61,732 nucleotides of DNA from a bacterium. GTDB taxonomy: Bacteria > Bacteroidota > Bacteroidia > Flavobacteriales > Schleiferiaceae. Made by a program: the position numbers and the translations under genes. Location: NCBI GenBank assembly GCA_016125155.1, contig WGMI01000004.1, forward strand, positions 1 to 61,732. The letters run 5' to 3'. The number at the start of each line of letters is the position of its first letter. Positions within the stretch are counted from its first letter, which is position 1. Below are positions 50,312 through 59,223 of this stretch, piece by piece. The notes beneath the pieces were generated by a model. The model was not told the DNA's origin and did no database searches. It saw only the letters and a list, made by a program, of their open reading frames with translations.

Positions 50312-51835
50312 ATGGGGCAAAAAACACTGTTGATGATCCTCGATGGCTGGGGCATAGCCGCGGATCCGCGCGTATCGGCCATCGATAAGGCGCACACCCC
50401 GTTTATGGATCGATTGGCGCATACCGTTCCCAGCACTCAACTCGAAGCCAGTGGTTTGGCCGTCGGTCTACCCGAAGGACAAATGGGCAACAGCGAGGTG
50501 GGTCATATGAACCTGGGCGCTGGGCGCGTCGTGTTCCAAGAATTGGTGCGCATTCACAAAGCCGTCGACAGTGGCGCTTTGTTCGAACACCCCGTTTTGG
50601 TCGAAAGCATGAGACGCTGTACATCGGGGAGCGCGCGTTTGCACCTGATGGGGCTCATTTCAGACGGTGGGGTTCATTCGCACCTCCACCACCTCAAGGG
50701 ATTGCTCAGCATGGCCAATCTTCTGGGCGTCAAGGAGGTGTTGGTCCACGGTTTTACTGATGGACGAGATTGCGATCCCCAGAGCGGAATCCGCTTTGTT
50801 GAAGAACTCGAGGCCCATATGCGTCGCACCACCGGACGCATTGCCACCTTGTGCGGGCGCTACTACGCCATGGACCGCGATCGGAGGTGGGAACGCGTGC
50901 AAAAAGCCTACGACTTGTTGGTTCGCGGAATCGGCAACCCCTTTGGCTCGGCCACGGCAGCACTGGAGGCCAGTTACGCAGCGGGGATTACCGACGAATT
51001 CGTCCTTCCGGCCCTCCTTCAAGCCCCGCCCGGGCAGCACAACACCGTGGCAGAAGGCGACTCCGTGGTCTGCTTTAATTTTCGCACCGACCGGGGGCGG
51101 CAGATCACGGAAGCTTTGACGCAGCAAGCCTTTCCCGAGTACGGAATGCACCCCTTGACCCTGCACTACACCACCTTGACCCGATACGACGACCGCTTTC
51201 AGAACGTGGGGGTAGTTTTCGAAAAAGACCACCTAGAGCACACCCTCGGATCCGTTTTGGCCGAGGCGGGCAAGACCCAGCTGCGGATGGCCGAAACCGA
51301 GAAATATCCCCATGTCACCTTTTTCTTTTCAGGGGGACGAGAAACCGAATTTCCCGGCGAATTCCGGCATCTCTGTCCTTCTCCCAAAGTAGCTACCTAC
51401 GACCTGCAGCCCGAAATGAGCGCCGAATGTCTGCGGGATGGAGCCGTTCAGGCCATCGAGCAACAGGCGCCCGACTTTATCTGTCTCAATTTTGCCAACC
51501 CCGATATGGTGGGGCATACAGGGGTTATGGAAGCCGCTATCAAGGCCTGCGAAACCGTGGATCGATGTGCCGAAAAGGTGGCGCACACAGCCGTAGAACA
51601 GGGCTATGCGGTCTTGATTCTCGCCGACCACGGCAATGCCGATTGCATGGTCAACCCCGATGGAAGTCCTAATACCGCGCACACCACCCAACCCGTGCCC
51701 TGCCATCTGTTGGGTGCGCCTGCCGACTGGCGGCTTCGACCTGGGGTGTTGGGCGATGTGGCGCCCACGTTGCTGGAACTGATGGGAATACCCAAACCGG
51801 CCGAAATGACCGGTCAATCGCTACGGGTGCTATGA
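50312..51835 (+). CDS. gpmI: 2,3-bisphosphoglycerate-independent phosphoglycerate mutase
   Basis: This 507-aa glycolytic enzyme interconverts 3- and 2-phosphoglycerate using two Mn2+ and a phosphoserine. Asp11 is in LLMILDGWGIA, and catalytic Ser61 in QMGNSEVGHMNLGAGR. The phosphatase domain and transferase insertion (~75-310; HSHLHHLKGLL, HGFTDGRDCDPQSG, RYYAMDRDRRWERVQ) are recognisable. The metal-binding end is ILADHGNADCM (~430) plus NTAHTTQPVP. Length is standard. It overlaps the HAD gene by ATGA. Confidence 0.98.
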   Translation: MGQKTLLMILDGWGIAADPRVSAIDKAHTPFMDRLAHTVPSTQLEASGLAVGLPEGQMGNSEVGHMNLGAGRVVFQELVRIHKAVDSGALFEHPVLVESMRRCTSGSARLHLMGLISDGGVHSHLHHLKGLLSMANLLGVKEVLVHGFTDGRDCDPQSGIRFVEELEAHMRRTTGRIATLCGRYYAMDRDRRWERVQKAYDLLVRGIGNPFGSATAALEASYAAGITDEFVLPALLQAPPGQHNTVAEGDSVVCFNFRTDRGRQITEALTQQAFPEYGMHPLTLHYTTLTRYDDRFQNVGVVFEKDHLEHTLGSVLAEAGKTQLRMAETEKYPHVTFFFSGGRETEFPGEFRHLCPSPKVATYDLQPEMSAECLRDGAVQAIEQQAPDFICLNFANPDMVGHTGVMEAAIKACETVDRCAEKVAHTAVEQGYAVLILADHGNADCMVNPDGSPNTAHTTQPVPCHLLGAPADWRLRPGVLGDVAPTLLELMGIPKPAEMTGQSLRVL

Positions 51836-52239
51836 GGACCGAACGTTCGTTGCTCATCGCGGTCGATTTTGACGGAACCATCGTAGAAGACCGCTATCCA
51901 GGAATTGGCAAACCCATGCCCTTTGCCTTCGAAACCCTCAAGAAGATGGAGGAAGACGGGCACCGATTGCTGTTGTGGACCTACAGAACCGGTAGCAAAT
52001 TGGAGGAAGCCGTGGCGTTTTGCAAGTCCCAGGGCCTGGAATTCTATGCCGTAAATCGCTCGTTTCCCGAGGAAGACCTGAACGACCCAGGCACAGGGCG
52101 CAAAATCCACGCAGATCTCTTTATCGACGACCGCAATTTCGGCGGATTCCCTGGCTGGGGCGTTGTGTATCAACAGCTTTCGGGCGCGGCGGTCGCAGAC
52201 GATCGACCTCCCCGAAAGCGCAAATGGTTCGAATTGTAA
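51832..52239 (+). CDS. HAD-like hydrolase (BT0820-type)
   Basis: This 135-aa protein has the HAD nucleophile motif AVDFDGTIVED (Asp11/Asp13) and motif II LLLWTYRTG. DLFIDDRNFGGFPGW (~100-114) carries the motif IV acidic pair. It lacks a cap domain. The size and FIDDRN ending match small Bacteroidota phosphatases. The substrate is unknown; translational coupling to gpmI may point to sugar phosphates, which is inference. Confidence 0.87.
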   Translation: MRTERSLLIAVDFDGTIVEDRYPGIGKPMPFAFETLKKMEEDGHRLLLWTYRTGSKLEEAVAFCKSQGLEFYAVNRSFPEEDLNDPGTGRKIHADLFIDDRNFGGFPGWGVVYQQLSGAAVADDRPPRKRKWFEL

Positions 52240-52241
52240 AC

Positions 52242-53036
52242 ATGATCTATTATAAAACGAAAGAGGAAATCGAACTGCTGAGGCGCAGTGCCCAGTTGGT
52301 TTCAAAAACGCTCGGCATGCTGTCCGAGCACATTCGACCGGGCGTTACCCCTTTGGAATTGGACAAATTGGCCGAAACTTACATCCGTGACCACGGAGGC
52401 ATTCCCGCTTTTTTGGGGCAATACGGTTTTCCAAACAGCCTGTGCACCTCGGTCAATGAGCGCGTCGTGCACGGCATCCCCGACAAAACACCTTTGATGG
52501 AAGGAGATATTATCTCGGTAGACTGTGGGGTGATTCTCAATGAATTCTTTGGAGACCAAGCCTATACGTTTATGGTGGGCGATGTAACACCCGAGGTCTT
52601 TCAATTGCTCAAAGTCACCTACGATTCCCTCTTGCTCGGCATCGATGCCTGCCGGGCGGGCAACCGCATCGGCGACATCGGATATGCGGTGCAATCGCAT
52701 TGCGAGGCACACGGATACGGCGTTGTCCGAGATTTGGTCGGACATGGATTGGGCCGTTCCATCCACGAAGAACCCCAGGTGCCCAATTTTGGTCGCCCCG
52801 GCAAGGGTAAGAAAATTCAAGAGGGCTTGGTGATTGCCATTGAACCGATGATCAACATGGGCACGGCCCGGGTCAAACACCTCAAAGACGGCTGGAACAT
52901 TGTTACGGGCGATGGGCTGCCCAGCGCCCACTTCGAACACGACATCGCCGTGGTCGATGGAATGCCGGACATCCTCTCCACCTTCGACTACATCTTTGAG
53001 CGAACGGGCAATCCGTTTCAACCCACCCCGGCCTGA
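52242..53036 (+). CDS. map: methionine aminopeptidase, type I
   Basis: This 264-aa enzyme removes the initiator Met. The start MIYYKTKEEIELLRRSAQLV is typical. Metal ligands lie in IISVDCGVILNEFFGDQAYTF (two Asp, ~88-108), GHGLGRSIHEEPQVPNFG (His, ~168), VIAIEPMINMG (Glu) and the last Glu in SAHFEHDIAV. The short form without an SH3-binding extension is type Ia. It starts 2 nt after the HAD gene's stop and shares 1 nt with the next gene. Confidence 0.97.
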   Translation: MIYYKTKEEIELLRRSAQLVSKTLGMLSEHIRPGVTPLELDKLAETYIRDHGGIPAFLGQYGFPNSLCTSVNERVVHGIPDKTPLMEGDIISVDCGVILNEFFGDQAYTFMVGDVTPEVFQLLKVTYDSLLLGIDACRAGNRIGDIGYAVQSHCEAHGYGVVRDLVGHGLGRSIHEEPQVPNFGRPGKGKKIQEGLVIAIEPMINMGTARVKHLKDGWNIVTGDGLPSAHFEHDIAVVDGMPDILSTFDYIFERTGNPFQPTPA

Positions 53037-53806
53037 TGGGACTGTACCGCACCCTGCTCAATCGAATACCCCGACCGTGGCTAATTCGGGGCAGCTATGT
53101 GCTCCGTCCCTTTTTGCCCCTGCTCTATGCCGGAAATCGATTCGAAGATCCCATCGACGGCAGCCGATATCGGGCCTTGCTGCCGTATGGGTACGATGCT
53201 GTTCAGCGCCCCAACGCCCTGTCCCCCTCTACGTTAAGTCTTGAACGCCACAGACTTATGTGGCTGTATTTGCGCGACCACAGCGATTTCTTGACCCGCC
53301 CCGCCTCCTTGCTGCACTTTGCACCCGAACAGTGCTTCCACGCTCGATTCAAAAAACTCAAGCACCTCAATTACCGCACCGCCGACTTGGACTCCCCTCT
53401 GGCCGATATGCAAGTCGATGTGCAGAATCTACCCCTCGAAGACAACCAATTCGACTGGGTCTTTTGCAACCATGTGCTCGAACACGTCCCCGACGACCGC
53501 AAAGCCCTGCGCGAACTGTATCGGGTGCTCAAACCGGGCGGATTGCTCATCGCTCAAGTACCCCAGCGCTTTGATTGGGAAAATACTTTAGAAGATCCGA
53601 GCATTACCGATCGGGCCGAACGGGAGCGGCTTTTCGGACAATACGACCACGTTCGGATGTACGGCAGAGATTACCCCGACCGCCTGGTGGAAGCAGGATT
53701 TCGGATTCAACTCTGGAAGGCCGAAGAGGTCTTGGGAAGCGAAGCCGTACAGCGATACGCCCTCCCCGCTCAAGAGGCCTTGCCCTTGGCGTTCAAGCCA
53801 CGCTAA
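53036..53806 (+). CDS. class I SAM-dependent methyltransferase
   Basis: This 256-aa protein has a Methyltransf_11-like core. SAM-binding elements are LLHFAPEQCFHARFKKL (~93, motif I position), YRTADLDSPLADMQVDVQNLPLEDNQFDWVFCNHVLEHVPDDRKALRELYRVLKPGGLLIAQVP in pieces (~118-180). A helical N-terminal region (~1-90) precedes it. DVQ at the end of strand 3 and HVLEHV are diagnostic. The substrate is unknown. TGATG coupling to map. Confidence 0.87.
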   Translation: MGLYRTLLNRIPRPWLIRGSYVLRPFLPLLYAGNRFEDPIDGSRYRALLPYGYDAVQRPNALSPSTLSLERHRLMWLYLRDHSDFLTRPASLLHFAPEQCFHARFKKLKHLNYRTADLDSPLADMQVDVQNLPLEDNQFDWVFCNHVLEHVPDDRKALRELYRVLKPGGLLIAQVPQRFDWENTLEDPSITDRAERERLFGQYDHVRMYGRDYPDRLVEAGFRIQLWKAEEVLGSEAVQRYALPAQEALPLAFKPR

Positions 53807-53822
53807 AGATTCAGTAGGGACT

Positions 53823-55292
53823 TCAGGGAAGCGATTGGGCCTTGGCTTTGGCCGACCGCTGTACCCCTTCGGCAAAGGGATATCCCTTGAGATCCTGCGC
53901 CATGCGATAGTGCTTCAAGGCTTCATCCCGCTTGCCGTTGTGCGCCAAAACCTCTGCGAAATACAAGTGACTGGCCGCACAGTGGTAGGTGGCTTCGTCG
54001 CACAACGAGGCTGCGCGCAACAGCACCTCGGCTTCGTCCCATCGCCCCAGCTTGAAGAGTATATGCCCGTAGCGGTATCGGTATTCTTGCTTTTCGCGCT
54101 CTGTGGCACAGCAGCGATCCGGTGACTGGTTCGAGAGCTCATAAAGCGCATCCCGGTAGTATCCTCCGTCAAACAACAAACGAGAGCGCACCAAAACGGG
54201 ATTGAATCCCGCCTTAAAATCGACTTCTGCCTGCCGGTCGGCCTCGGATTTCGGGAGCATTTTGCGCATATTGTCAGCATACAGCGCCGCCCGTTCACCG
54301 TGGCCGTTGAGCTGGGCCTCCCACCACAAATAACGAAGTGCCGCATAGGGTCGATCGACCGATTTTGACGCGTTCAAGTAGCGAACAAACCAAGAGGAGG
54401 CGCGGGGATCGAGCTTGTTGAGCAAGGCCTTTCCGGTAATCAAATCCATCAAGGGATACGCCACCCGATCGGGTCCTCGAGGCCTGAGTGTCAGCAAGTC
54501 AATGGCGCGGTCGTTCTGCCCAGAAGCCATGAGCAACTGGGCCTCGAGGTACAACAGGAAGCTGCTGGACGACGGATCGCACCCATAGTCGGCCAAACTG
54601 CCTTTGGCATCGTCGAGCAGGTGATAGCGGATCAACAAATACATATACGCCAGTTCCGTGCCGAACACCGGATCCGAACGCAAACCTGGATGATCGAGGG
54701 CGCTCTTCATCTGGGTCATTCCCTCGCCCACATGGCCTTCTATGCCCACCAATCTCGTAATCCACGCATAGTCCTTGGGCAAACTGCCGGCCGTGGCCGA
54801 AATCAAGCCTTGGGCAAAGCGTCCCAGCGGATGTTGGGGGTAGCGCTCCCGCAATGTCGAGATGCGTTGATAAGCCCGGAATCCATCCTTGGCCGCTCCC
54901 CATTGATCGCCGCTTCTGAGTTGGATAAAGGCCCGCATCAAATGCAACTCTGCGATGGCGGCCAAACGCTCAGGTTGCCCCGCGGCATGGTCCACATTGA
55001 GGGACTCCAACAAGCGCTCGAAACGCTGGGCGTCGGCACCCAACGTAGAATGCTCGCTTTCAACATAGTGCTTAAAAAACAACGCCCGAGCCTTGAGCAA
55101 GGTAGGCAGCGCATTGTGGGTGCTGTCTTCCGCACGGAGCAGGGCTTCGGCCTCTGGAATCCGCAATTCGAGCAAGTACTGCTGGGCTTTGGCCAAAGAC
55201 GGCCGCTCTATCCAATCGGTGGGCTGCGCCCATACGCCTCTCAGGACCCCCATTCCCAGAAAAAAGCCGAGAATGCGAAGCCCGTGCTTCAC
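53823..55292 (-). CDS. exported TPR-like helical repeat protein
   Basis: This 489-aa protein starts at GTG 55292 with a signal peptide (LRILGFFLGMGVLRGVWAQ). The body is an array of helix pairs of TPR type (KAQQYLLELRIPEAEALLRAED; QAEVDFKAGFNPVLVRSRLLFDGGYYRDALYEL; YGHILFKLGRWDEAEVLLRAASLC; LYFAEVLAHNGKRDEALKHYRMA). No enzymatic motif is visible. It lies 16 bp after the zinc-ribbon family gene on the same strand. A periplasmic scaffold is plausible. The upstream frame overlaps the neighbour and is not used. Confidence 0.8.
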   Translation of the reverse strand: MKHGLRILGFFLGMGVLRGVWAQPTDWIERPSLAKAQQYLLELRIPEAEALLRAEDSTHNALPTLLKARALFFKHYVESEHSTLGADAQRFERLLESLNVDHAAGQPERLAAIAELHLMRAFIQLRSGDQWGAAKDGFRAYQRISTLRERYPQHPLGRFAQGLISATAGSLPKDYAWITRLVGIEGHVGEGMTQMKSALDHPGLRSDPVFGTELAYMYLLIRYHLLDDAKGSLADYGCDPSSSSFLLYLEAQLLMASGQNDRAIDLLTLRPRGPDRVAYPLMDLITGKALLNKLDPRASSWFVRYLNASKSVDRPYAALRYLWWEAQLNGHGERAALYADNMRKMLPKSEADRQAEVDFKAGFNPVLVRSRLLFDGGYYRDALYELSNQSPDRCCATEREKQEYRYRYGHILFKLGRWDEAEVLLRAASLCDEATYHCAASHLYFAEVLAHNGKRDEALKHYRMAQDLKGYPFAEGVQRSAKAKAQSLP

Positions 55293-55308
55293 GATCGAAC
55301 TCGTTGTA

Positions 55309-56106
55309 TTAGTGGACCTCGCGGAAGAAGGCCTCCATGCGGAGTTCTTCTTCTTTGGCCAATTCCGGGTCGACCAAGATGCGCCCCGAATGCTCGTCGG
55401 TAATGATCTTTTTGCGAGAGGCAATCTCGAGCTGCCGCTGAGGGGGAATGACAAAAAACGATCCTCCAGAAGCACCGCGTTCGATGGCCACCACGGCCAA
55501 ACCGTTGCGGGCACTGCCCCGAATCCGCGTATAGGCCGCGAGCAATCGCTCGTCGATCTGCGTTCTGAACTGGGCGCTCTTGGCCAACAAAGCCTCTTCT
55601 TCCTTTTGGGTTTCGGCCATGATGCCGTCGAGCTCTTCCCGCTTGTATTTCAGGTGCTGGCTCCGCTCTTCGATGCGGTTGCCGACTTCCTGAATTTGCT
55701 CAGCCTTGGCGTCTGCGCGCAGCTTGACTTCCTTGATTTTCTTCTCGCTCAGTTGAATCTCGAGGTTTTGGTACTCGATTTCCTTGGTAATGGCGTCGAA
55801 TTCGCGGTTGTTGCGCACATTCTTCTGCTGCTCCTCGTACTTCTTAATCCGGGCCTGAGCGTCTTTGATCAAGTTCTTGCGCTCTTTGATTTCGGCCTCC
55901 ATTTCGGCCACCTCGGCATTGATTTTGGCTTTGCGGGTTTCCAAACCAGCAATTTCGTCTTCCAAGTCGCGCACCTCGAGCGGCAGTTCTCCGCGCATGC
56001 CCTGTATCCGATCGATGCGGGTATCGATCAGCTGCAGGTCGTACAGCATGCGGAGTTTATCTTCAACGGTCAGTTCTTTGGTGGGAGACTCTTTGGTCGT
56101 GGACAT
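55309..56106 (-). CDS. C4-type zinc-ribbon family coiled-coil protein lacking its cysteines
   Basis: This 265-aa protein has a long antiparallel coiled coil (~15-185; EIAGLETRKAKINAEVAEME, KNLIKDAQARIKKYEEQQKN, RNNREFDAITKEIEYQN). The C-terminal module resembles the PF02591-type ribbon: ERGASGGSFFVIPPQRQLEI then ASRKKIITDEHSGRILVDPEL. In canonical members this module has two CxxC pairs; here the positions are Ser/Gly and Asp/Ser, so zinc binding is unlikely. I believe this is common in flavobacterial relatives. It overlaps nif3 by 44 nt. Function is unknown, with ties to Nif3 by gene order. Confidence 0.88.
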   Translation of the reverse strand: MSTTKESPTKELTVEDKLRMLYDLQLIDTRIDRIQGMRGELPLEVRDLEDEIAGLETRKAKINAEVAEMEAEIKERKNLIKDAQARIKKYEEQQKNVRNNREFDAITKEIEYQNLEIQLSEKKIKEVKLRADAKAEQIQEVGNRIEERSQHLKYKREELDGIMAETQKEEEALLAKSAQFRTQIDERLLAAYTRIRGSARNGLAVVAIERGASGGSFFVIPPQRQLEIASRKKIITDEHSGRILVDPELAKEEELRMEAFFREVH

Positions 56107-57226
56107 CGATGCGGGGATTGAGTCGAAAGCGAATGGGATCCGTAGATCGAGAGGCTAAGAGGACGGCAAAATTAGGAAATAAATCCCGTAGCTTCTCTGA
56201 CAATTTCCGCATCGCGGGTTCTTCGGTCTGCGCATGGCCGGCATCGACCAGCAGCATTCCCTCCCCTTCTTGAAAATCGTGGTGTTTGAGGTCGGCGGTT
56301 ACATAGGCATCGGCACCGGCTCTCAGCGCCTCTGCTATCAAAAAGGCCCCGGAACCTCCGCACACTGCCACGCGCTGAACGGGTTCCTTCCGTCCAATTC
56401 CGAACCGTAGACCATCACAGCCTAAGGATACGAGCACCCGATCGAGAAACTCGGTTGTATTCAATGGTTCCGGCAAAGAACCGATCATGCCGAGCCCACG
56501 GTGCTCAGCGGAATTCCGAAGGGGAATTCCCTCATATGCCACCGTTTCATACGGATGCGCCCTGCGCAGCACCCGGAGGGCACTTTCGAACTGCTCCGCC
56601 TCGATCAGCAGCGACACTTTGCGCTCAAATACCACCTCAGCAACCCCGATGTGCCCCAAAGCGGGTTGAGCCCCTGCCAATGGCGTAAACGTACCTGTAC
56701 CTTCTGCGCTATAGCTGCAATTGGCATAGTTCCCGATCCGCCCGAATCCCGCTGAAAAAAGTGCCTCCAAACAAGCCTGATGGGCCGATTCCGGAACGGC
56801 GTAGTCCAAGCGCATCAATCCTCCCCGAACAGGTTGCAAAATCGCCAAATCCACCAACCCCAAAGACTCTGCCAAAATCCGGCTCACACCCGTGTCGACT
56901 TTGTCGTAGGCGGTGTGAAAGGCATAGACAGCGATATCCTCGCGGATGCACCGCAAGACCCATCGGTCGGGCGTCTTTCGGGGATCCAGTCTCTTGAGCG
57001 GTTTAAAAATAAGCGGATGATGGGCCACAATCAGATTGCACCCCAGTTGGACCGCTTCGTCCAAGACGGCATCGTCGATTTCCAAACAACACAAAACACC
57101 CTGTACCGCAGAATTGGGATCGCCCAAGAGCAAACCAGGATTGTCAAAATCTTCCGATAGCGATTCCGGGGCGATGCGGTTGAGTGCTGCGACCACATCG
57201 GTTATAGGGGTATGGGGTGTTACCAT
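56063..57226 (-). CDS. Nif3-like dinuclear metal center protein
   Basis: This 387-aa protein is of the NIF3/YbgI family (GTP cyclohydrolase I type 2 homologue), a hexameric toroid. Metal ligands are visible in LIVAHHPLIFKPLKRL (~67-82) and AFHTAYDKVDTGV (~101), with later His/Glu in YVTADLKHHDFQEGEGMLLVDAGHAQTE. A central PII/CutA-like insert (~130-230) makes it the long form. The biochemical role is unresolved. The last ~15 codons run into the following gene, a longer overlap than usual. Confidence 0.93.
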   Translation of the reverse strand: MVTPHTPITDVVAALNRIAPESLSEDFDNPGLLLGDPNSAVQGVLCCLEIDDAVLDEAVQLGCNLIVAHHPLIFKPLKRLDPRKTPDRWVLRCIREDIAVYAFHTAYDKVDTGVSRILAESLGLVDLAILQPVRGGLMRLDYAVPESAHQACLEALFSAGFGRIGNYANCSYSAEGTGTFTPLAGAQPALGHIGVAEVVFERKVSLLIEAEQFESALRVLRRAHPYETVAYEGIPLRNSAEHRGLGMIGSLPEPLNTTEFLDRVLVSLGCDGLRFGIGRKEPVQRVAVCGGSGAFLIAEALRAGADAYVTADLKHHDFQEGEGMLLVDAGHAQTEEPAMRKLSEKLRDLFPNFAVLLASRSTDPIRFRLNPRIDVHDQRVSHQRTDR

Positions 57227-57320
57227 TTGGGGCTAGTAGCGTTGGTGCTCCCGTGCTTCCCCAGCGGAGAAGAGGAAAGGGATTTTACATACGAATGAGT
57301 ACGAAAGAAAGCACTTTTCC

Positions 57321-57328
57321 TACTTTCG
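57321..57328 (+). promoter_or_regulatory. near-consensus -7 box for the META lipoprotein gene
   Basis: TACTTTCG differs from TAnnTTTG at one position and lies 24 nt before ATG 57353. Confidence 0.35.
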
Positions 57329-57352
57329 CGAATAAACCAATCTCTGTACAAC

Positions 57353-57787
57353 ATGAAAAAGTTCGCTGTCGTATTGTCTTCTGTGCTCGTACTCGGTCTG
57401 AGTTCGTGCAGCTCGATCAATGAAATCATGAAAGACCCGCTGAAATTCCTCGCTGGTCAGAGCTTCAACATCGAAAGTTTGTTCGGAAAAGGCCTCAACG
57501 TAGCCGACTTTGCAGGAGGAATTCCCAGCATCAACTTCGGTGAATTGGGCAAGATCAGCGGTTTTACCGGTTGCAATGACTTTACCGGTTCTGCCATCGG
57601 TGGAGATGGAGGCAAATTGGGTCTGGACCTGGGCGCCTTGACCAAGAAAGCCTGCCCCGGCAACGGTGAGAAGCAGTTTCTCGATGCGGCCAAACAAGTA
57701 GAGGGAGTGAAACTGGAAGGCGAAAAAATCAAGCTGACCGGCGACAGTGGCAAGGAAGTGATGAGCCTTGTGAAGAAGCCTGCGTAA
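57353..57787 (+). CDS. META domain lipoprotein
   Basis: This 144-aa lipoprotein has signal MKKFAVVLSSVLVLGLSSC (Cys19). The mature part resembles HslJ/META domains: ISGFTGCNDFTGSAIGGDGGKLGLD (in part, with GxxGCNxFxG), LTKKACPG, FLDAAKQVEGVKLEGEKIKLTGDSGKEVM. META proteins are envelope stress-associated, with no known enzyme activity. It is followed immediately (0 nt) by the next gene, so the two form an operon. Confidence 0.87.
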   Translation: MKKFAVVLSSVLVLGLSSCSSINEIMKDPLKFLAGQSFNIESLFGKGLNVADFAGGIPSINFGELGKISGFTGCNDFTGSAIGGDGGKLGLDLGALTKKACPGNGEKQFLDAAKQVEGVKLEGEKIKLTGDSGKEVMSLVKKPA

Positions 57788-58204
57788 ATGAAGCGCTTCA
57801 CTTTGTTTGGTGCCTTGAGCGGACTGATGTTATGCGCTCTACCGACCTTTGCTCAAGAGGTGAGCGAACAAGGGTGTGTCACTTTGGTCAACACCCTGAA
57901 ATCGGCGCTGCCGATGTTTGAAACCACCGAGGGTTCAGACAGTTGGAAGGAAAGCAAAGCCGCACTCGAGCGGGCCACACCGGTATTGGATCAGGCTTTG
58001 ATCGAAAGCCGCACCTGCGCCTGCATCGAGTTGGAGTTGCCCAAAGCGATTGAAAAAGCCCAGAAAGAGATCCAGAAAGGCTACAAAACCACCGATTGGG
58101 AAGACACCAAAAAGGCGGCGACCGAAGCCCGAAAGGAACTCGAAAAAGCCGTCAAGGACATCGAAAAATGTCAAAAAGAGATGGCCAAACTGAAAAAGGG
58201 CTAA
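57788..58204 (+). CDS. exported helical hypothetical protein
   Basis: This 138-aa protein has a signal peptide (MKRFTLFGALSGLMLCALPTFAQ) and a mature domain of charged helices (ALERATPVLDQALIESRTCACIELELP; AIEKAQKEIQKGYKTTDWEDTKKA; LEKAVKDIEKCQKEMAKLKKG). Three to four Cys may form disulfides. It starts right after the META gene's stop. I recognise no family. Confidence 0.7.
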   Translation: MKRFTLFGALSGLMLCALPTFAQEVSEQGCVTLVNTLKSALPMFETTEGSDSWKESKAALERATPVLDQALIESRTCACIELELPKAIEKAQKEIQKGYKTTDWEDTKKAATEARKELEKAVKDIEKCQKEMAKLKKG

Positions 58205-58209
58205 TTCCT

Positions 58210-59151
58210 ATGAATGTTCTTTGGACAAAGCGGCTCCCGGGCCGCTTTTTTTGGCTCTTGACCCTCATTTTGCTCCAAGTTGGCTGCGCTCCCACTCCGG
58301 CCCCGGGTCGATTGATCGCGGAAAAACCCCTGACCGACTCGGTATTGAACGAACGCGCGGTTTGGGTTTGGCTCCCCCCAGGCTACGACCAAAACCCTGA
58401 GCGGCACTACAAAGTACTCTACATGCACGATGGTCAAAACCTGTTTGACTCGTCTGCGGCGTACGGTGGCTTGTCCTGGAATGCCCATAAAACGGCCGAA
58501 CACCTCATTCTGAAAGGCGAAATTGAACCCTTCATCCTCGTCGGCGTGGCCAATAGCCCCAATCGCTTTCGAGAATACGCTCCCCAAAAACCGCTTGAAA
58601 CCGTGCCGGACTCGCTTCGGCTCACGCTGAGACCCCAGATGAGCGACGGTGCCCTGCTCGCCGACCGATATGTCTCGGTGCTCTGTTCCCAACTGATTCC
58701 GCACATCGACCGAACCTATCGCACCCAAGCCAACCCCGAGGGTAGAGCCATGGCAGGAAGCAGCATGGGAGGATTGATCTCGCTCTATTCGGTCTGCGAG
58801 CGTCCCGATGTCTTTGGATCCGCAGCCTGCCTTTCCACGCATTGGCCGATTCGACTCGATACCAACAGTTTTGTTTTCCGCAAGGCCTTCGAGCCCTACC
58901 TCTATACCCATTTGGGCCAAGCAGGCGGTCCGAAACCCAGGCTCTATTTCGATCGGGGTTCTACCACCTTGGACCGCTTTTACGCACCCCATCAGAACGC
59001 CATCGACAGTTGTTTCAAGGCGTGGAACTACCCCGCCGAACGCTGGCAAAGTTTGGTTTTCGAGGGTTCCGCACACAACGAAGCGGCTTGGGCAGCCCGT
59101 TTCGATGGAGTGCTCCGGTTTTTGTTCGGCATGGACGAACTGAATCCCTAA
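58210..59151 (+). CDS. putative esterase lipoprotein (alpha/beta hydrolase, PF00756 type)
   Basis: This 313-aa protein has a lipobox LLQVGC (Cys26). VWLPPGYDQNPERHYKVLYMHDGQNLFD (in part, ~50-75) is the typical PF00756 opening. The nucleophile is in MAGSSMGGLISLY (~178), Asp is likely in YFDRGSTTLD, and the His in GSAHNEAAW (~293). Such enzymes hydrolyse ester bonds of siderophores or other acyl groups. ATG 58210 lies 5 nt after the preceding gene. It is convergent with rpsA. Confidence 0.9.
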   Translation: MNVLWTKRLPGRFFWLLTLILLQVGCAPTPAPGRLIAEKPLTDSVLNERAVWVWLPPGYDQNPERHYKVLYMHDGQNLFDSSAAYGGLSWNAHKTAEHLILKGEIEPFILVGVANSPNRFREYAPQKPLETVPDSLRLTLRPQMSDGALLADRYVSVLCSQLIPHIDRTYRTQANPEGRAMAGSSMGGLISLYSVCERPDVFGSAACLSTHWPIRLDTNSFVFRKAFEPYLYTHLGQAGGPKPRLYFDRGSTTLDRFYAPHQNAIDSCFKAWNYPAERWQSLVFEGSAHNEAAWAARFDGVLRFLFGMDELNP

Positions 59152-59192
59152 AAAAAAAAACGGGACCGACTCGATTCCGAATCGGCCCCGTT
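59152..59192 (-). terminator. intrinsic terminator of rpsA
   Basis: On the minus strand AACGGG and CCCGTT plus CCGA/TCGG and TCG/CGA form a stem with two mismatches, followed by T11 that overlaps the esterase stop codon region. Confidence 0.88.
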
Positions 59193-59223
59193 TCACGAGG
59201 ATGACCAGGGGGTAATCCCCGTT

